From positions 1-64,000 of the forward strand of contig JABXHX010000009.1 of assembly GCA_013373385.1 (NCBI GenBank): a DNA stretch of 64,000 nt. The letters run 5' to 3'. A model generated the notes under the pieces. It saw nothing but the letters and a program-made list of their open reading frames with translations, ran no database searches and was not told where the DNA came from. Within the stretch, counting starts at the first letter, position 1, and every line of letters starts with the position of its first letter. The translations under genes and the position numbers were made by a program. The stretch is from Flavobacteriaceae bacterium (GTDB lineage: Bacteria > Bacteroidota > Bacteroidia > Flavobacteriales > Flavobacteriaceae). Below are positions 29,141 through 38,109 of this stretch, piece by piece.

Positions 29141-30469
29141 ATGAATAAAAGGAACTCTAAACTTAAATTAAGTGTCCGCTTGAATTTAGTGTTAAAAGCA
29201 CTTAATATGCTAATTAATTTTGCATTAGTTCCTATGCTATTAGCTTTTTTAGGAAAAAGAACCTACGGAATTTGGGTGACAATTTATGCATTTATAGCAT
29301 GGTTAAATATTTTTGATGTTGGCCTTGGACAAGGATTGAAATTAAAACTCACAGAAGCTTTTTCAACTAATCAAATTCAAAAAATAAAAAAGCTTATAAG
29401 TTCTGCTTATTATTTTGTTGCAGTAACTTCTACAATCATAGCATTATTATTTTCAATAAGTTATTTCTTTTTTGATTGGAGTTCAATTTTAGATATTCAA
29501 GAAGCTTATCATAAAGAAACAAATTATTCGATTGCTATATTAGTGATGTTTTTCTTATCTGTATTTATAGCAAAGCTTATAGGCGTTATCTATGAATCGC
29601 TTCAATTACCATTTGTTGAGAACTTAATTAAAACATTAGGGCAATTAGTTTTCTTGATTTTGTTGTTTTCAATGACGGATTATGATTTTGAATCTAATTT
29701 AATCATGACAAGCATATTTTCGATGCTGCCTTTGCTGCTAATGTATCTTTTATTTACTGGATATTTTTTTAGATATAAATCACCTTCATTACTTCCAAGA
29801 ATTAAAAATATTTCTAAGTGCACGTTGAAGGAAATTATCAAGCCTAGTGTTAGTTTTTTCGTCATTCAGATAGGATATATAGTTTTGTATTCAACAGATA
29901 ATCTCATAATTATAAACTTACTTTCTGAGGAGGCAGTAACAGATTATCATATTTATTATAAATATTATAGCATTCCTTTTCTCTTTTTTAATATTTATCT
30001 GGCTTCACATGGGGCTTCTTTCATAGATGCATTTGCTAAGAAAGATTTTTCGTGGATAAAAAAGAAAATAAAACTTTTCAATAAATTATTTTTACTATTA
30101 ATAACCTCATATATCATTCTATTCTTTTTTAATGAAAAAATTATGGAATTATGGATTGGAGAAGGCAATGTCACTATTGATAATACATTAGGTTTTTACC
30201 TTATTTTATATTACTTAATATCATCATATGCCGCTGGTTATATATATGTAGTAAACTCTTATGGTAAACTTTATGTTCAATTGATAAGTTATATCTTTAT
30301 AGCTATAATTAATATACCTCTTTCAATATTTTTTGTCAAATTTTTTGATATGGGTAGTGAAGGGGTTTTAATAGCATCAATCATATGCTTATTAATTTTA
30401 TTAATTATTATGCCTATTCAATATTTAAAAATTGTTAATCAAAAAGTTAGAGGTATTTGGAATAAATAA
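29141..30469 (+). CDS. Wzx-type polysaccharide flippase (oligosaccharide transporter family)
   Basis: This 442-residue integral membrane protein has about 12 hydrophobic helices and very few charged residues inside them. The start SVRLNLVLKALNMLINFALV and the segment GKRTYGIWVTIYAFIAWLNI, then FDVGLGQGLKLKL, closely match the PST/MATE-like flippase pattern (Y-G-I-W near helix 2, D-x-G-L-G between helices). Such proteins flip lipid-linked repeat units to the periplasm. Together with polymerase and ligase candidates in the cluster, it points to a Wzx/Wzy-type pathway. Confidence 0.88.
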   Translation: MNKRNSKLKLSVRLNLVLKALNMLINFALVPMLLAFLGKRTYGIWVTIYAFIAWLNIFDVGLGQGLKLKLTEAFSTNQIQKIKKLISSAYYFVAVTSTIIALLFSISYFFFDWSSILDIQEAYHKETNYSIAILVMFFLSVFIAKLIGVIYESLQLPFVENLIKTLGQLVFLILLFSMTDYDFESNLIMTSIFSMLPLLLMYLLFTGYFFRYKSPSLLPRIKNISKCTLKEIIKPSVSFFVIQIGYIVLYSTDNLIIINLLSEEAVTDYHIYYKYYSIPFLFFNIYLASHGASFIDAFAKKDFSWIKKKIKLFNKLFLLLITSYIILFFFNEKIMELWIGEGNVTIDNTLGFYLILYYLISSYAAGYIYVVNSYGKLYVQLISYIFIAIINIPLSIFFVKFFDMGSEGVLIASIICLLILLIIMPIQYLKIVNQKVRGIWNK

Positions 30470-30514
30470 CAATCTGTTTTTATTTCTAGTACTTTAAAAG
30501 AAAAAATAAAAAGA

Positions 30515-31786
30515 ATGTTAAAAGTAAAAATTAATACTAAAGAATTACAGCTGTTCTCAGCTATTCTTTTTCTTATAAATCCATTGCTTGGACTTTTAAC
30601 TATTTTCAATGTGTTTTTTTCTAATTGGGTGGTTAATAAACGTAAGTTGATTAACTTATTTATAACCTTTTTAGCATTTTTTTTAGCATTTTTAAATTCG
30701 ACTAAAATTCCAGAAAATGATTTAATCCATCATGGGAGCCAGTATTTAATGGCTGGAGATTATACTTTTTTTCAGTATTTGGGTTCTATTTATAAAGAAC
30801 CTCTTTACTATATATTTAACTATCTTTTTTTTTATTTGTCTAACGGGAGTTTTATTTTTTGGGTAATTACTTTTACCTTTTTCTCTTACTTTCTCTTTTT
30901 TCAGGCAGTTAAAATGTTTTTTTTAAAGATTAATGCTCCAACCAGCCAATTAGTATTTGGTTTAGTTATAGCAGCTTTCTTCCCACAATTATTTAGTTTA
31001 TCGGCCCATTTAATTAGACAGTTTATCGCTAATGCTTTTTTTATCTACTTTGCTATGGATAAGATTTTTTACAAAAAAAATAAATGGTGGTTAGTTGTAG
31101 CTGGTGTTTTTACTCATGCTTCATCAATAATTTTATTTTTCTTAGTTTATTTTAAACCCCTAAGAGATTTTAAAAAACATAAAGTTTTAAATATTGCCCT
31201 AATAGTATTGTTGTTATCATATCAGTTCGTTGGGAAACTATTATTGTACTTTCTTGGAGGTATCAATGACACATTTAAATATATTTTAGAAAGAGCAAGT
31301 ACAGATACAACGTTTGATTTAGGTAATTTTCAGCCACTTAACTATGTGATGATGTTCGTAATGATTGCAATTGCATTGACGAGTAGAAAAATAATTGGGA
31401 GGCAGTTTATAAAAATGAATGAATCTATTGAAGATACCAAAGAGGAATCTATTAATAAAAATCAAGAGCGTCTTTTAATTGAGAAAGATTCAAAATTTTT
31501 CTTTTCAACGATGATTGTCTTTTCCTTTTTTATATTGGCGAATTTGAATCAATCTGAATTAAGTAATCGATTATTTTTCTACATGTTTTTTTATTTCCCT
31601 TTTGTACTACCTCTATTTATAGCAAGGTTTAAACAAAAGGATTTAATTTACTATGCCCTATCAATTTTACTTATGCTGTTTTTTACTTATAGACTTGTCT
31701 TTGGTACATGGGAGTATGCACCTCTAATAGAAATAGTCACAAATTCTTTCTTTTCTTATTTATTCCAAGCAACTCCAAGTTTTTAA
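30515..31786 (+). CDS. EpsG-like membrane protein, candidate polysaccharide polymerase
   Basis: This 423-residue membrane protein has about 10 hydrophobic segments. IPENDLIHHGSQYLMAG, KEPLYYIFNYLFF and AHLIRQFIANAFFIYFAM, then GVFTHASSIILFFL, are the pattern of the EpsG family (an Asp and Glu before helix 3, an R-Q-x-x-A motif and a conserved F-x-H). EpsG proteins are thought to polymerise repeat units. A charged cytoplasmic loop rich in Glu and Lys occurs at about residues 290-330. A second polymerase/ligase candidate lies at 35356-36657; which one polymerises and which one ligates is not resolved. The next gene begins four bases after the stop. Confidence 0.78.
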   Translation: MLKVKINTKELQLFSAILFLINPLLGLLTIFNVFFSNWVVNKRKLINLFITFLAFFLAFLNSTKIPENDLIHHGSQYLMAGDYTFFQYLGSIYKEPLYYIFNYLFFYLSNGSFIFWVITFTFFSYFLFFQAVKMFFLKINAPTSQLVFGLVIAAFFPQLFSLSAHLIRQFIANAFFIYFAMDKIFYKKNKWWLVVAGVFTHASSIILFFLVYFKPLRDFKKHKVLNIALIVLLLSYQFVGKLLLYFLGGINDTFKYILERASTDTTFDLGNFQPLNYVMMFVMIAIALTSRKIIGRQFIKMNESIEDTKEESINKNQERLLIEKDSKFFFSTMIVFSFFILANLNQSELSNRLFFYMFFYFPFVLPLFIARFKQKDLIYYALSILLMLFFTYRLVFGTWEYAPLIEIVTNSFFSYLFQATPSF

Positions 31787-31790
31787 TGAA

Positions 31791-32636
31791 ATGAAAAAAA
31801 CAATAGCTATCTTAATTACCTGCCACAACAGAAAATTAAAAACATTGGCTTGTCTGAAAAGACTATATAAATTAGAACGACCTAATAACCTTGAAAAATT
31901 TGAAGTTTATTTAGTTGATGACGGATCTTCTGATGGCACTTCTGAAGCTATAAAAAAAGAATTTTCAGAGGTAAATGTAATTCAGGGGAATGGGAACTTG
32001 TTTTGGAATAAAGGAATGCGATTAGCCTGGGATACTGCTGTAAACAAGAAAGAGTATGACTTTTATCTATGGGTAAACGATGATGTTATCTTAGAGAATG
32101 ATGCCCTTATTGAACTTTTTGATTGTTATAATGGAGCTATAATGACTCATAATCAAGAGTCAATTGTAACAGGAGCTTTTAGAAATTCTGAATTTACAGA
32201 TAAGTTTTCTTACGGTGGTAGAATAGAGTCAGAAGATGTTATTCCAAACGGCAAACTCCAACAATGTAAATATATCAATGGCAATACAGTTTTAGTTTCG
32301 AAAAAGATATATTCTAGTTTAGGAAATTTATCACCAGACTATACTCATGCAATGGGAGATTTCGACTATGGGTTGAGAGCTATTCAGGCTGGTTTTAAGA
32401 ATTTTACCACAAAAAAATACATTGGTATATGCCCAACAAATGAAGAACCTCAATGGTCTAACCCTAAAGTTCCGTTGAAACAACGCTTGAAATTATTTAG
32501 GTCTCCTTTAGGGTTAAATTTTGAAGAATATATAGTATTTAGAAGGAAGTTTTGGAAAAGAAAATGGATTATTTTTGCAATAAAAGCTTATTTTAAAGTT
32601 TTATTGCCTTCATTGTATAGAATATTAAAAAAATGA
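31791..32636 (+). CDS. Family 2 glycosyltransferase
   Basis: This 281-residue enzyme has a GT-A fold: AILITCHNRKLKTLACLKRL at the N-terminus, EVYLVDDGSSDGTSEAI near residue 40 (nucleotide-binding Asp), and FYLWVNDDVILENDAL near 95 with the D-x-D-like metal site. NGNTVLVSKKIY and GDFDYGLRAIQAGF near 160-200 match the acceptor-side motifs of rhamnosyl- and related GT2 enzymes. There are no membrane helices, so it acts at the cytoplasmic face of the inner membrane. The sugar donor cannot be read from sequence. Its TGA stop overlaps the next ATG (ATGA). Confidence 0.92.
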   Translation: MKKTIAILITCHNRKLKTLACLKRLYKLERPNNLEKFEVYLVDDGSSDGTSEAIKKEFSEVNVIQGNGNLFWNKGMRLAWDTAVNKKEYDFYLWVNDDVILENDALIELFDCYNGAIMTHNQESIVTGAFRNSEFTDKFSYGGRIESEDVIPNGKLQQCKYINGNTVLVSKKIYSSLGNLSPDYTHAMGDFDYGLRAIQAGFKNFTTKKYIGICPTNEEPQWSNPKVPLKQRLKLFRSPLGLNFEEYIVFRRKFWKRKWIIFAIKAYFKVLLPSLYRILKK

Positions 32637-33523
32637 TCATGAAAGAGCTGGCTCCTATATGTCTATTTACTTACAATCGATTTGATGAAACAAAACAAAC
32701 GGTTGAAGCACTTCAAAAGAATTTTTTAGCAAAAGAAAGTGATTTAATTATTTTTTCAGACGGAGCTAAAAACGATAAGGTTCTGGAAAAAATTCTAAAA
32801 ATTAGAAAGTACTTAAAAACAATTGATGGATTCAAATCTGTAAAAATTTATGAATCCCCTACAAATCAAGGATTGGCTACATCTATAATAAATGGTGTTT
32901 CTCAAGTTATTAAGAAATATAAGAAAGTGGTTGTTTTGGAAGATGACTTGATAACATCTCCTAATTTTTTAAATTTTATAAATCAAGCATTGAGTTTTTA
33001 CAAGGAAAAAAAAGATGTTTTCTCTATCTCTGGTTATACAATGGATCTCAGATCTTTGAATAATTATGAAAAAGACTATTATTTAGGATTAAGAGCGTCA
33101 TCTTGGGGCTGGGGAATTTGGATAGATAGATGGGGGAATGTAGATTGGTCTGTTGAAGATTATGATAATTTTAAATGGAATTTGATGAGTCAATATAGAT
33201 TTATGAAAGGAGGTTCAGATTTACCTCACATGTTAAGAAAACAAATGAATAAAAAGATTGACTCTTGGGCAATTAGATGGTGTTATTATCAATTTAAAAA
33301 TAATTTACTTACAGTGTTTGCATCTAAATCTAAGATCGTAAGCATAGGTTTTGGTCCAGAGGCAACACATACAAAAAAAACTGATAGATTTGAAACAAAG
33401 CTTGATGATGGAAGCAAAAGAATTTTTGAATTTGATGAAGAATTAATTAGAAATAAAAAATTAGAAAAGGAGTTCAGAAACAAATTTTCAATGTTAAATA
33501 GGTTGAAAAATAAACTTTTATGA
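32633..33523 (+). CDS. Glycosyltransferase (GT-A, GT2-like)
   Basis: This 296-residue protein begins APICLFTYNRFDETKQTVEA, then LIIFSDGAKND near residue 45 and KKVVVLEDDLITSPNFLNF near 105, where EDD is the metal-binding site. SISGYTMDL and LRASSWGWGIWIDRW near 140-165 match a sub-family in O-antigen clusters often annotated as sugar transferase or methyltransferase-associated GT. ATG 32633 overlaps the previous stop and is taken as the start; ATG 32639 is an alternative that removes two residues. The C-terminal 40 residues are very charged. Sugar specificity is unknown. Confidence 0.86.
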   Translation: MIMKELAPICLFTYNRFDETKQTVEALQKNFLAKESDLIIFSDGAKNDKVLEKILKIRKYLKTIDGFKSVKIYESPTNQGLATSIINGVSQVIKKYKKVVVLEDDLITSPNFLNFINQALSFYKEKKDVFSISGYTMDLRSLNNYEKDYYLGLRASSWGWGIWIDRWGNVDWSVEDYDNFKWNLMSQYRFMKGGSDLPHMLRKQMNKKIDSWAIRWCYYQFKNNLLTVFASKSKIVSIGFGPEATHTKKTDRFETKLDDGSKRIFEFDEELIRNKKLEKEFRNKFSMLNRLKNKLL

Positions 33524-34632
33524 AACCACGTGTTCTTTTTCTGTTACATCTCCCTCCGCCAATTCATGGTTCTTCTATGATTGGGAAGTATATTAAAGAT
33601 AGTGATATTATAAACAATAATGTTCAAGCAAATTATATAAACCTATTAGCTTCCGAAAGTGTAAATCAAACAGGAAAAATAAGTTTTAAAAAAATAAAAA
33701 ACTTTATTTCTACTTGGGTTAAGGTGTTTCTTTTTTTAATGAAGAAAAAACCAGATCTATGTTATCTTGCGTTAACCACTACTGGAGCTGCTTTTTTTAG
33801 AGATGTATTATTAATTATGCTCTTGAAACTTTTTCGTGTAAAAAGGGTGTATCATTTGCACAATAAAGGAGTTTCTATTAAACAAAATAATCTAATTTAT
33901 AAATGGTTATATAAATATACTTTTAAAAAGGCTAATGTAATTTTGTTGTCAAAAATCTTGTATGAAGATGTTAAAGACTTTGTAAAGGAATCAGATATAC
34001 ATATATGCCCTAATGGAATTCCTGAAACAGATAAAAAAATAGACAGATTAAAGTCAAAAGGAAAAAGAATAAAACTCCTTTTTTTATCTAACTTAATTGA
34101 ATCAAAAGGTGTATTTGTGCTGTTGAATGCACTAGCCATATTAAATAGTAGAGGTTTAGATTTCGAATGCAATTTTATTGGAGGCGAAGGTGATATTTCA
34201 AATGAAGACTTAATGTCCTGTGTGAAATCATTGAATTTAGAAAGGCAAATTTTTTACAAAGGGAGAAAATTTAATAATGATAAAGATTTATTTTTTACTG
34301 AATCTGATATTTTTGTATTTCCTACTTATTATAGCAAAGAGTGTTTTCCTTTGGTATTGCTAGAGGCGTTAAAGTTTAGCTTGCCAGTAGTTTCTACAAG
34401 AGAGGGAGCTATCTCTGAGATTATAGAAGATAGGGAAACAGGATTTTTAGTCGAAAAACAGGATGCTAAAGATCTTGCAGATAAGATAGAAATTTTAATA
34501 AAAAACGAAGAGTTAAGAAATAAAATGAGCATTAAGTCACGAATAAAATTTGTAAATAATTATACTTTACTTGAGTTTGAAAAAAGAATTTTTAAAATAT
34601 TAAATAAAATTAAAAAGAGAAATAAGAACTAG
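33520..34632 (+). CDS. Family 4 (GT-B) glycosyltransferase
   Basis: This 370-residue protein has the two-domain GT-B layout. The N-terminal half starts FLLHLPPPIHGSSMIGKYI with the conserved P-P-x-x-G-S motif. The C-terminal half has IKLLFLSNLIESKGVFVLLN near residue 190, then FPTYYSKECFPLVLLEALKF near 275 with the E-x7-E donor site, and a final VVSTREGAISEIIEDRETGF. These are standard for GT4 enzymes of capsule and O-antigen loci. The ATG overlaps the upstream stop by four bases. No membrane helix is evident. Donor and acceptor cannot be assigned. Confidence 0.92.
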   Translation: MKPRVLFLLHLPPPIHGSSMIGKYIKDSDIINNNVQANYINLLASESVNQTGKISFKKIKNFISTWVKVFLFLMKKKPDLCYLALTTTGAAFFRDVLLIMLLKLFRVKRVYHLHNKGVSIKQNNLIYKWLYKYTFKKANVILLSKILYEDVKDFVKESDIHICPNGIPETDKKIDRLKSKGKRIKLLFLSNLIESKGVFVLLNALAILNSRGLDFECNFIGGEGDISNEDLMSCVKSLNLERQIFYKGRKFNNDKDLFFTESDIFVFPTYYSKECFPLVLLEALKFSLPVVSTREGAISEIIEDRETGFLVEKQDAKDLADKIEILIKNEELRNKMSIKSRIKFVNNYTLLEFEKRIFKILNKIKKRNKN

Positions 34633-34638
34633 CCAACT

Positions 34639-35349
34639 ATGAATATTAGAGTTTTAGATTATGTAATTCATACAGTTTATCCTAAATGGTCTTTAAATGA
34701 GCAGTTGCTTATTAATACTATAAATCCTCATTCATATTGTGTAGCTATGAAAGATGCAAGTTTTAAAAAAGCATTATTGGATTCAGATATTTTAATCCCA
34801 GATGGGATAGGAATAGTTTTGGCTTGTAAATTTTTAAACGGTAAAAGAATAACTCGAATTACTGGAGCCGATATGCATCAGCATTTATTACAAGAAGCAG
34901 AGAGAAACAAATTAAAAATATTTTACCTAGGAGCAAGTGACAATACGCTTAAGAAAATTCATAAAAGAGTTACAAAGGAATACCCTAATGTTCGAATAGC
35001 TAGTTTTAGTCCAAAATTCAAACCAGAATTCACAGAAGATGATACATTAGAAATGATAACTGCGGTCAATCAATTTTCCCCTGATATATTGTTTATTGGG
35101 ATGACAGCACCTAAACAGGAAAAATGGAGCTATGCCAATAAAGAAAGATTGAATGTGTCAATAATTACTTCTATTGGAGCTGTTTTTGATTTTTACGCAG
35201 GAAGCATCAACAGAGCTCCTAAATGGATGATGAAAATCGGGATGGAATGGTTATATCGATTTTTTAAAGAGCCAAAGAGGATGTGGAAAAGGTATTTGAT
35301 AAACAATACTAGATTTATCTATTATGTATTAAAAGCAAAATTCTTTTAG
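34639..35349 (+). CDS. WecG/TagA/CpsF family glycosyltransferase
   Basis: This 236-residue enzyme shows the GT26 pattern: NPHSYCVAMKDASFKKAL, then DILIPDGIGIVLACKFL near residue 50, RITGADMHQHLL, KIFYLGASDN, and DILFIGMTAPKQEKW near 150, closing with GAVFDFYAGSINRAPKWM and EWLYRFFKEPKRMWKRY. Members add N-acetylmannosamine-type or other sugars to lipid-linked intermediates, as in teichoic acid linkage and enterobacterial common antigen. In this cluster it probably adds an early or linking sugar. The C-terminal basic-aromatic tail is thought to bind membrane. It lies six bases after the GT4 gene and six bases before the ligase-like gene. Confidence 0.93.
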   Translation: MNIRVLDYVIHTVYPKWSLNEQLLINTINPHSYCVAMKDASFKKALLDSDILIPDGIGIVLACKFLNGKRITRITGADMHQHLLQEAERNKLKIFYLGASDNTLKKIHKRVTKEYPNVRIASFSPKFKPEFTEDDTLEMITAVNQFSPDILFIGMTAPKQEKWSYANKERLNVSIITSIGAVFDFYAGSINRAPKWMMKIGMEWLYRFFKEPKRMWKRYLINNTRFIYYVLKAKFF

Positions 35350-35355
35350 TTAAGC

Positions 35356-36657
35356 ATGTTAATACTTAAAAAAATAAAATCACATAGATATTTATTATAT
35401 CTTTTTGCTTTTTCCCTTCCAATAAGTCAGAAAGTTTCTACCATTAGTATTGGGTTTATATTGCTAGTTTTATTATTTAACATCAGAAAAGAAAAATTAA
35501 AGTTTAAAAAAAGATTAATTTTTCCTGCAATTTTATATGTTCTTTATTGTGTCTCACTATTATACTCTTCAGAAGTTCAACTGAATGTTATTGAGCAAAA
35601 AGCATCATTGTTGATTTTTCCAATTATTTTCATATTAATCAAGTGTACTGAAGTTGATTTCAAGTTAGTTTTAAAATATTTTGTCATTGGATGTGTAGTA
35701 GCATTAATCATTTGTGAGTTTCACGCTTTTTATAGTTCGTTAGATTTTTCCAATTTTATATTTAACTCAAAAATTAATAGAAGAGTATCGTTTTATAGAT
35801 CTTTAGTTGAAGATAAAAACTATTTTTTTAGTTATAACTTCTCTTTTTTACATCAGACTGTATATTTTGCAATGTACTTATCATTTGCCATTGCTATTCT
35901 ACTTCATAACAAATTATTTAAGAACAAATACATGCAAGGATTGATAGTGCTCTTCATGTTTTTTGGTCTTTTTCAAGTTTTAAATAAGGCTTCATTTATA
36001 GTAGTATTTGTAATTCTAATAAAAAAGATTTACCTACTTATAAAAAATAAAAAGATTGCTGTAATTAGTTCAATGTTACTTTTCATTATAGCGGTTTCTG
36101 TATTTGTTTTAAACCCAAGGTTTAAGAGTTTTAATAAAGCAATGTTTATAATAGATGAATCTGAGGTTATAGAAAAAGACTTTAGAAAAATAAACAATAC
36201 AAACCCTAATAACTATAATTTTAGAGTAATGTTATGGTCATCTGCTCTAGACTTAATTAAACAAAATCCATTAATTGGTATAGGTGCAGGAGGTACAGAG
36301 AATAGACTTTATGAAGTGTTTGCTGTAAAGAGACAATGGTATGATAAAAGTGAGAAATATCATGCACATAATCAATATTTACAAATTCTTTTAGATGTAG
36401 GTGCTGTTGGTTTTTTCTTTTTTATATTAATTTTTGTTTTCTTTTTTAAATCAGTTCAAAGATTGAATCATAATAAACTAAAAACCATAGCAATTGACTT
36501 TATTCTAATAATATTAATGAATTTTTTATTTGAATCTATGCTTGAAAGATATTCAGGAGTATCCTTTTTTAGTTTTTTTGTATGCGGATTTATTTCTTCA
36601 TATTATAGTGGGAGAAAAAATGGGGAGAAAAATTTTACAAATACAAAACCTTTTTAA
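35356..36657 (+). CDS. O-antigen ligase/polymerase family membrane protein
   Basis: This 433-residue protein has about 10-11 membrane segments. A large periplasmic loop near residues 260-350 carries PLIGIGAGGTENRLYEVF and YHAHNQYLQILLDVGAVGFF, the Wzy_C/WaaL signature with the H-x-x-N-x-x-L-Q motif. It is either the lipid A-core:O-antigen ligase or the Wzy polymerase. Because an EpsG-like protein is also present, ligase is a reasonable guess, not a conclusion. A 96-bp AT-rich gap follows with no clear promoter or terminator. Confidence 0.88.
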   Translation: MLILKKIKSHRYLLYLFAFSLPISQKVSTISIGFILLVLLFNIRKEKLKFKKRLIFPAILYVLYCVSLLYSSEVQLNVIEQKASLLIFPIIFILIKCTEVDFKLVLKYFVIGCVVALIICEFHAFYSSLDFSNFIFNSKINRRVSFYRSLVEDKNYFFSYNFSFLHQTVYFAMYLSFAIAILLHNKLFKNKYMQGLIVLFMFFGLFQVLNKASFIVVFVILIKKIYLLIKNKKIAVISSMLLFIIAVSVFVLNPRFKSFNKAMFIIDESEVIEKDFRKINNTNPNNYNFRVMLWSSALDLIKQNPLIGIGAGGTENRLYEVFAVKRQWYDKSEKYHAHNQYLQILLDVGAVGFFFFILIFVFFFKSVQRLNHNKLKTIAIDFILIILMNFLFESMLERYSGVSFFSFFVCGFISSYYSGRKNGEKNFTNTKPF

Positions 36658-36753
36658 TCTTTAACCCTAAAAATAAACTTTTAAATATTAGTTTTGTTTT
36701 TATAAGTTAACATCAATATACTTTTTGTATGTAGAGATTTATTTAGTATTATA

Positions 36754-38106
36754 ATGACAAAAAAAAAATCTTTTTTAATAAGACCAATTAATATTATTAT
36801 AGATATTTTGGTTATTAATGGAATACTATACTTCATTGGAGATAGAGATTACGTAAACTTAAATTTCTTATTTTACGTAAATTTAGTTTGGCTTTTAATA
36901 TCTTATTACACAGATTATTATAGGATTTATAGGACTACAGGAGAGTTAAAGGTTTTAAACTTAATTTTTGGTCAGTTTTTTATTTTCATTCTTTCATTCT
37001 TTGCTTTTTTCTCCTTATTTAAAGAAGGAGCAGTTATTCATAATCAATTTATTACAATATCACTTATTCTTGTCGTTTTATTCATTGCTAAATTCTCTTT
37101 CTTCTATGCTTTACAAACTTATAGAAAGTTAGGTAGAAATTTTAGAAGGATAGTAATAATTGGTTCTGATGAGTCTACTATTGAATTAGGAAAATATTTA
37201 TCTTTAAATGAAGGTTTTGGATATAGAAACATTGGTTTTTTCTCCGATAAGACCCTTTCTTTAAAAGAATATTTAGGAAAAGTTGAAGATAGTTATCAGT
37301 TTATAATAGATAATAATATAGATGAAATTTATTGCTCTTTTTCTTCAATTAGTAAAGAAAGGATAAAAGATTTAATTTGGTTTGCAAAGTCAAATCAGAA
37401 AAAAATAAAACTAATTCCTGAGGCAAAAGAAATTTTCAGAAAGAATTTGCTGATTGAATATTACGATACAATCCCTATTCTTAAAGTAAAAGAATTACCT
37501 TTTGAATTAGGAGAAGTTCGTTTTATAAAAAGAGTTTTTGATATAGTTTTTTCTCTTTTAGTATGCATATTTCTATTATCATGGTTAACGCCATTAATGT
37601 GGTTATTAATTAGATTAGAATCTAAAGGACCGTTATTTTTTAAACAAAAAAGAACTGGATTAAATGGAGAAGATTTTTATTGCTACAAATTTCGTTCAAT
37701 GAAAGTGAATGATGTAGCAAATAAAAAACAAGCAACAAAAAATGATGACAGAATTACGCAAATTGGAAAATTCATTAGAAGCACAAGTATTGATGAACTT
37801 CCTCAATTTTTTAATGTGCTAAAGGGAGATATGAGTGTAGTTGGCCCTAGACCACATATGACTGAACAATCTCATGGGTTTGAAAATAAAATTAATAATT
37901 ATATGAAAAGAAATGTGGTGAAACCAGGTATTACAGGTTTAGCACAGGTAAGTGGATATAGAGGGGAAATAAAGAAGAAGTCTGATATTGAAAATAGAAT
38001 TAGATTAGATATTTTTTATATAGAAAAATGGTCTTTTTTATTGGATATAAAGATAATTTTTATGACTATTTTTAATGTGTTTAAAGGCGAAGATAAAGCC
38101 TATTAA
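36754..38106 (+). CDS. Polyprenyl-phosphate sugar phosphotransferase (WcaJ/WbaP type)
   Basis: This 450-residue enzyme has four to five N-terminal membrane helices (about residues 10-130), a central Rossmann-like domain (about 135-240) and the catalytic bacterial sugar transferase domain (about 255-450). The catalytic part shows RLESKGPLFFKQKRTGLNGE, then FYCYKFRSM, IDELPQFFNVLKGDMSVVGP followed by RPHM, and KPGITGLAQVSGYRGE. Such enzymes move a sugar-1-phosphate from a nucleotide sugar to undecaprenyl phosphate and so start repeat-unit assembly. The initial sugar is unknown. It is followed after three bases by a GT2 gene. Confidence 0.95.
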   Translation: MTKKKSFLIRPINIIIDILVINGILYFIGDRDYVNLNFLFYVNLVWLLISYYTDYYRIYRTTGELKVLNLIFGQFFIFILSFFAFFSLFKEGAVIHNQFITISLILVVLFIAKFSFFYALQTYRKLGRNFRRIVIIGSDESTIELGKYLSLNEGFGYRNIGFFSDKTLSLKEYLGKVEDSYQFIIDNNIDEIYCSFSSISKERIKDLIWFAKSNQKKIKLIPEAKEIFRKNLLIEYYDTIPILKVKELPFELGEVRFIKRVFDIVFSLLVCIFLLSWLTPLMWLLIRLESKGPLFFKQKRTGLNGEDFYCYKFRSMKVNDVANKKQATKNDDRITQIGKFIRSTSIDELPQFFNVLKGDMSVVGPRPHMTEQSHGFENKINNYMKRNVVKPGITGLAQVSGYRGEIKKKSDIENRIRLDIFYIEKWSFLLDIKIIFMTIFNVFKGEDKAY

Positions 38107-38109
38107 TTG

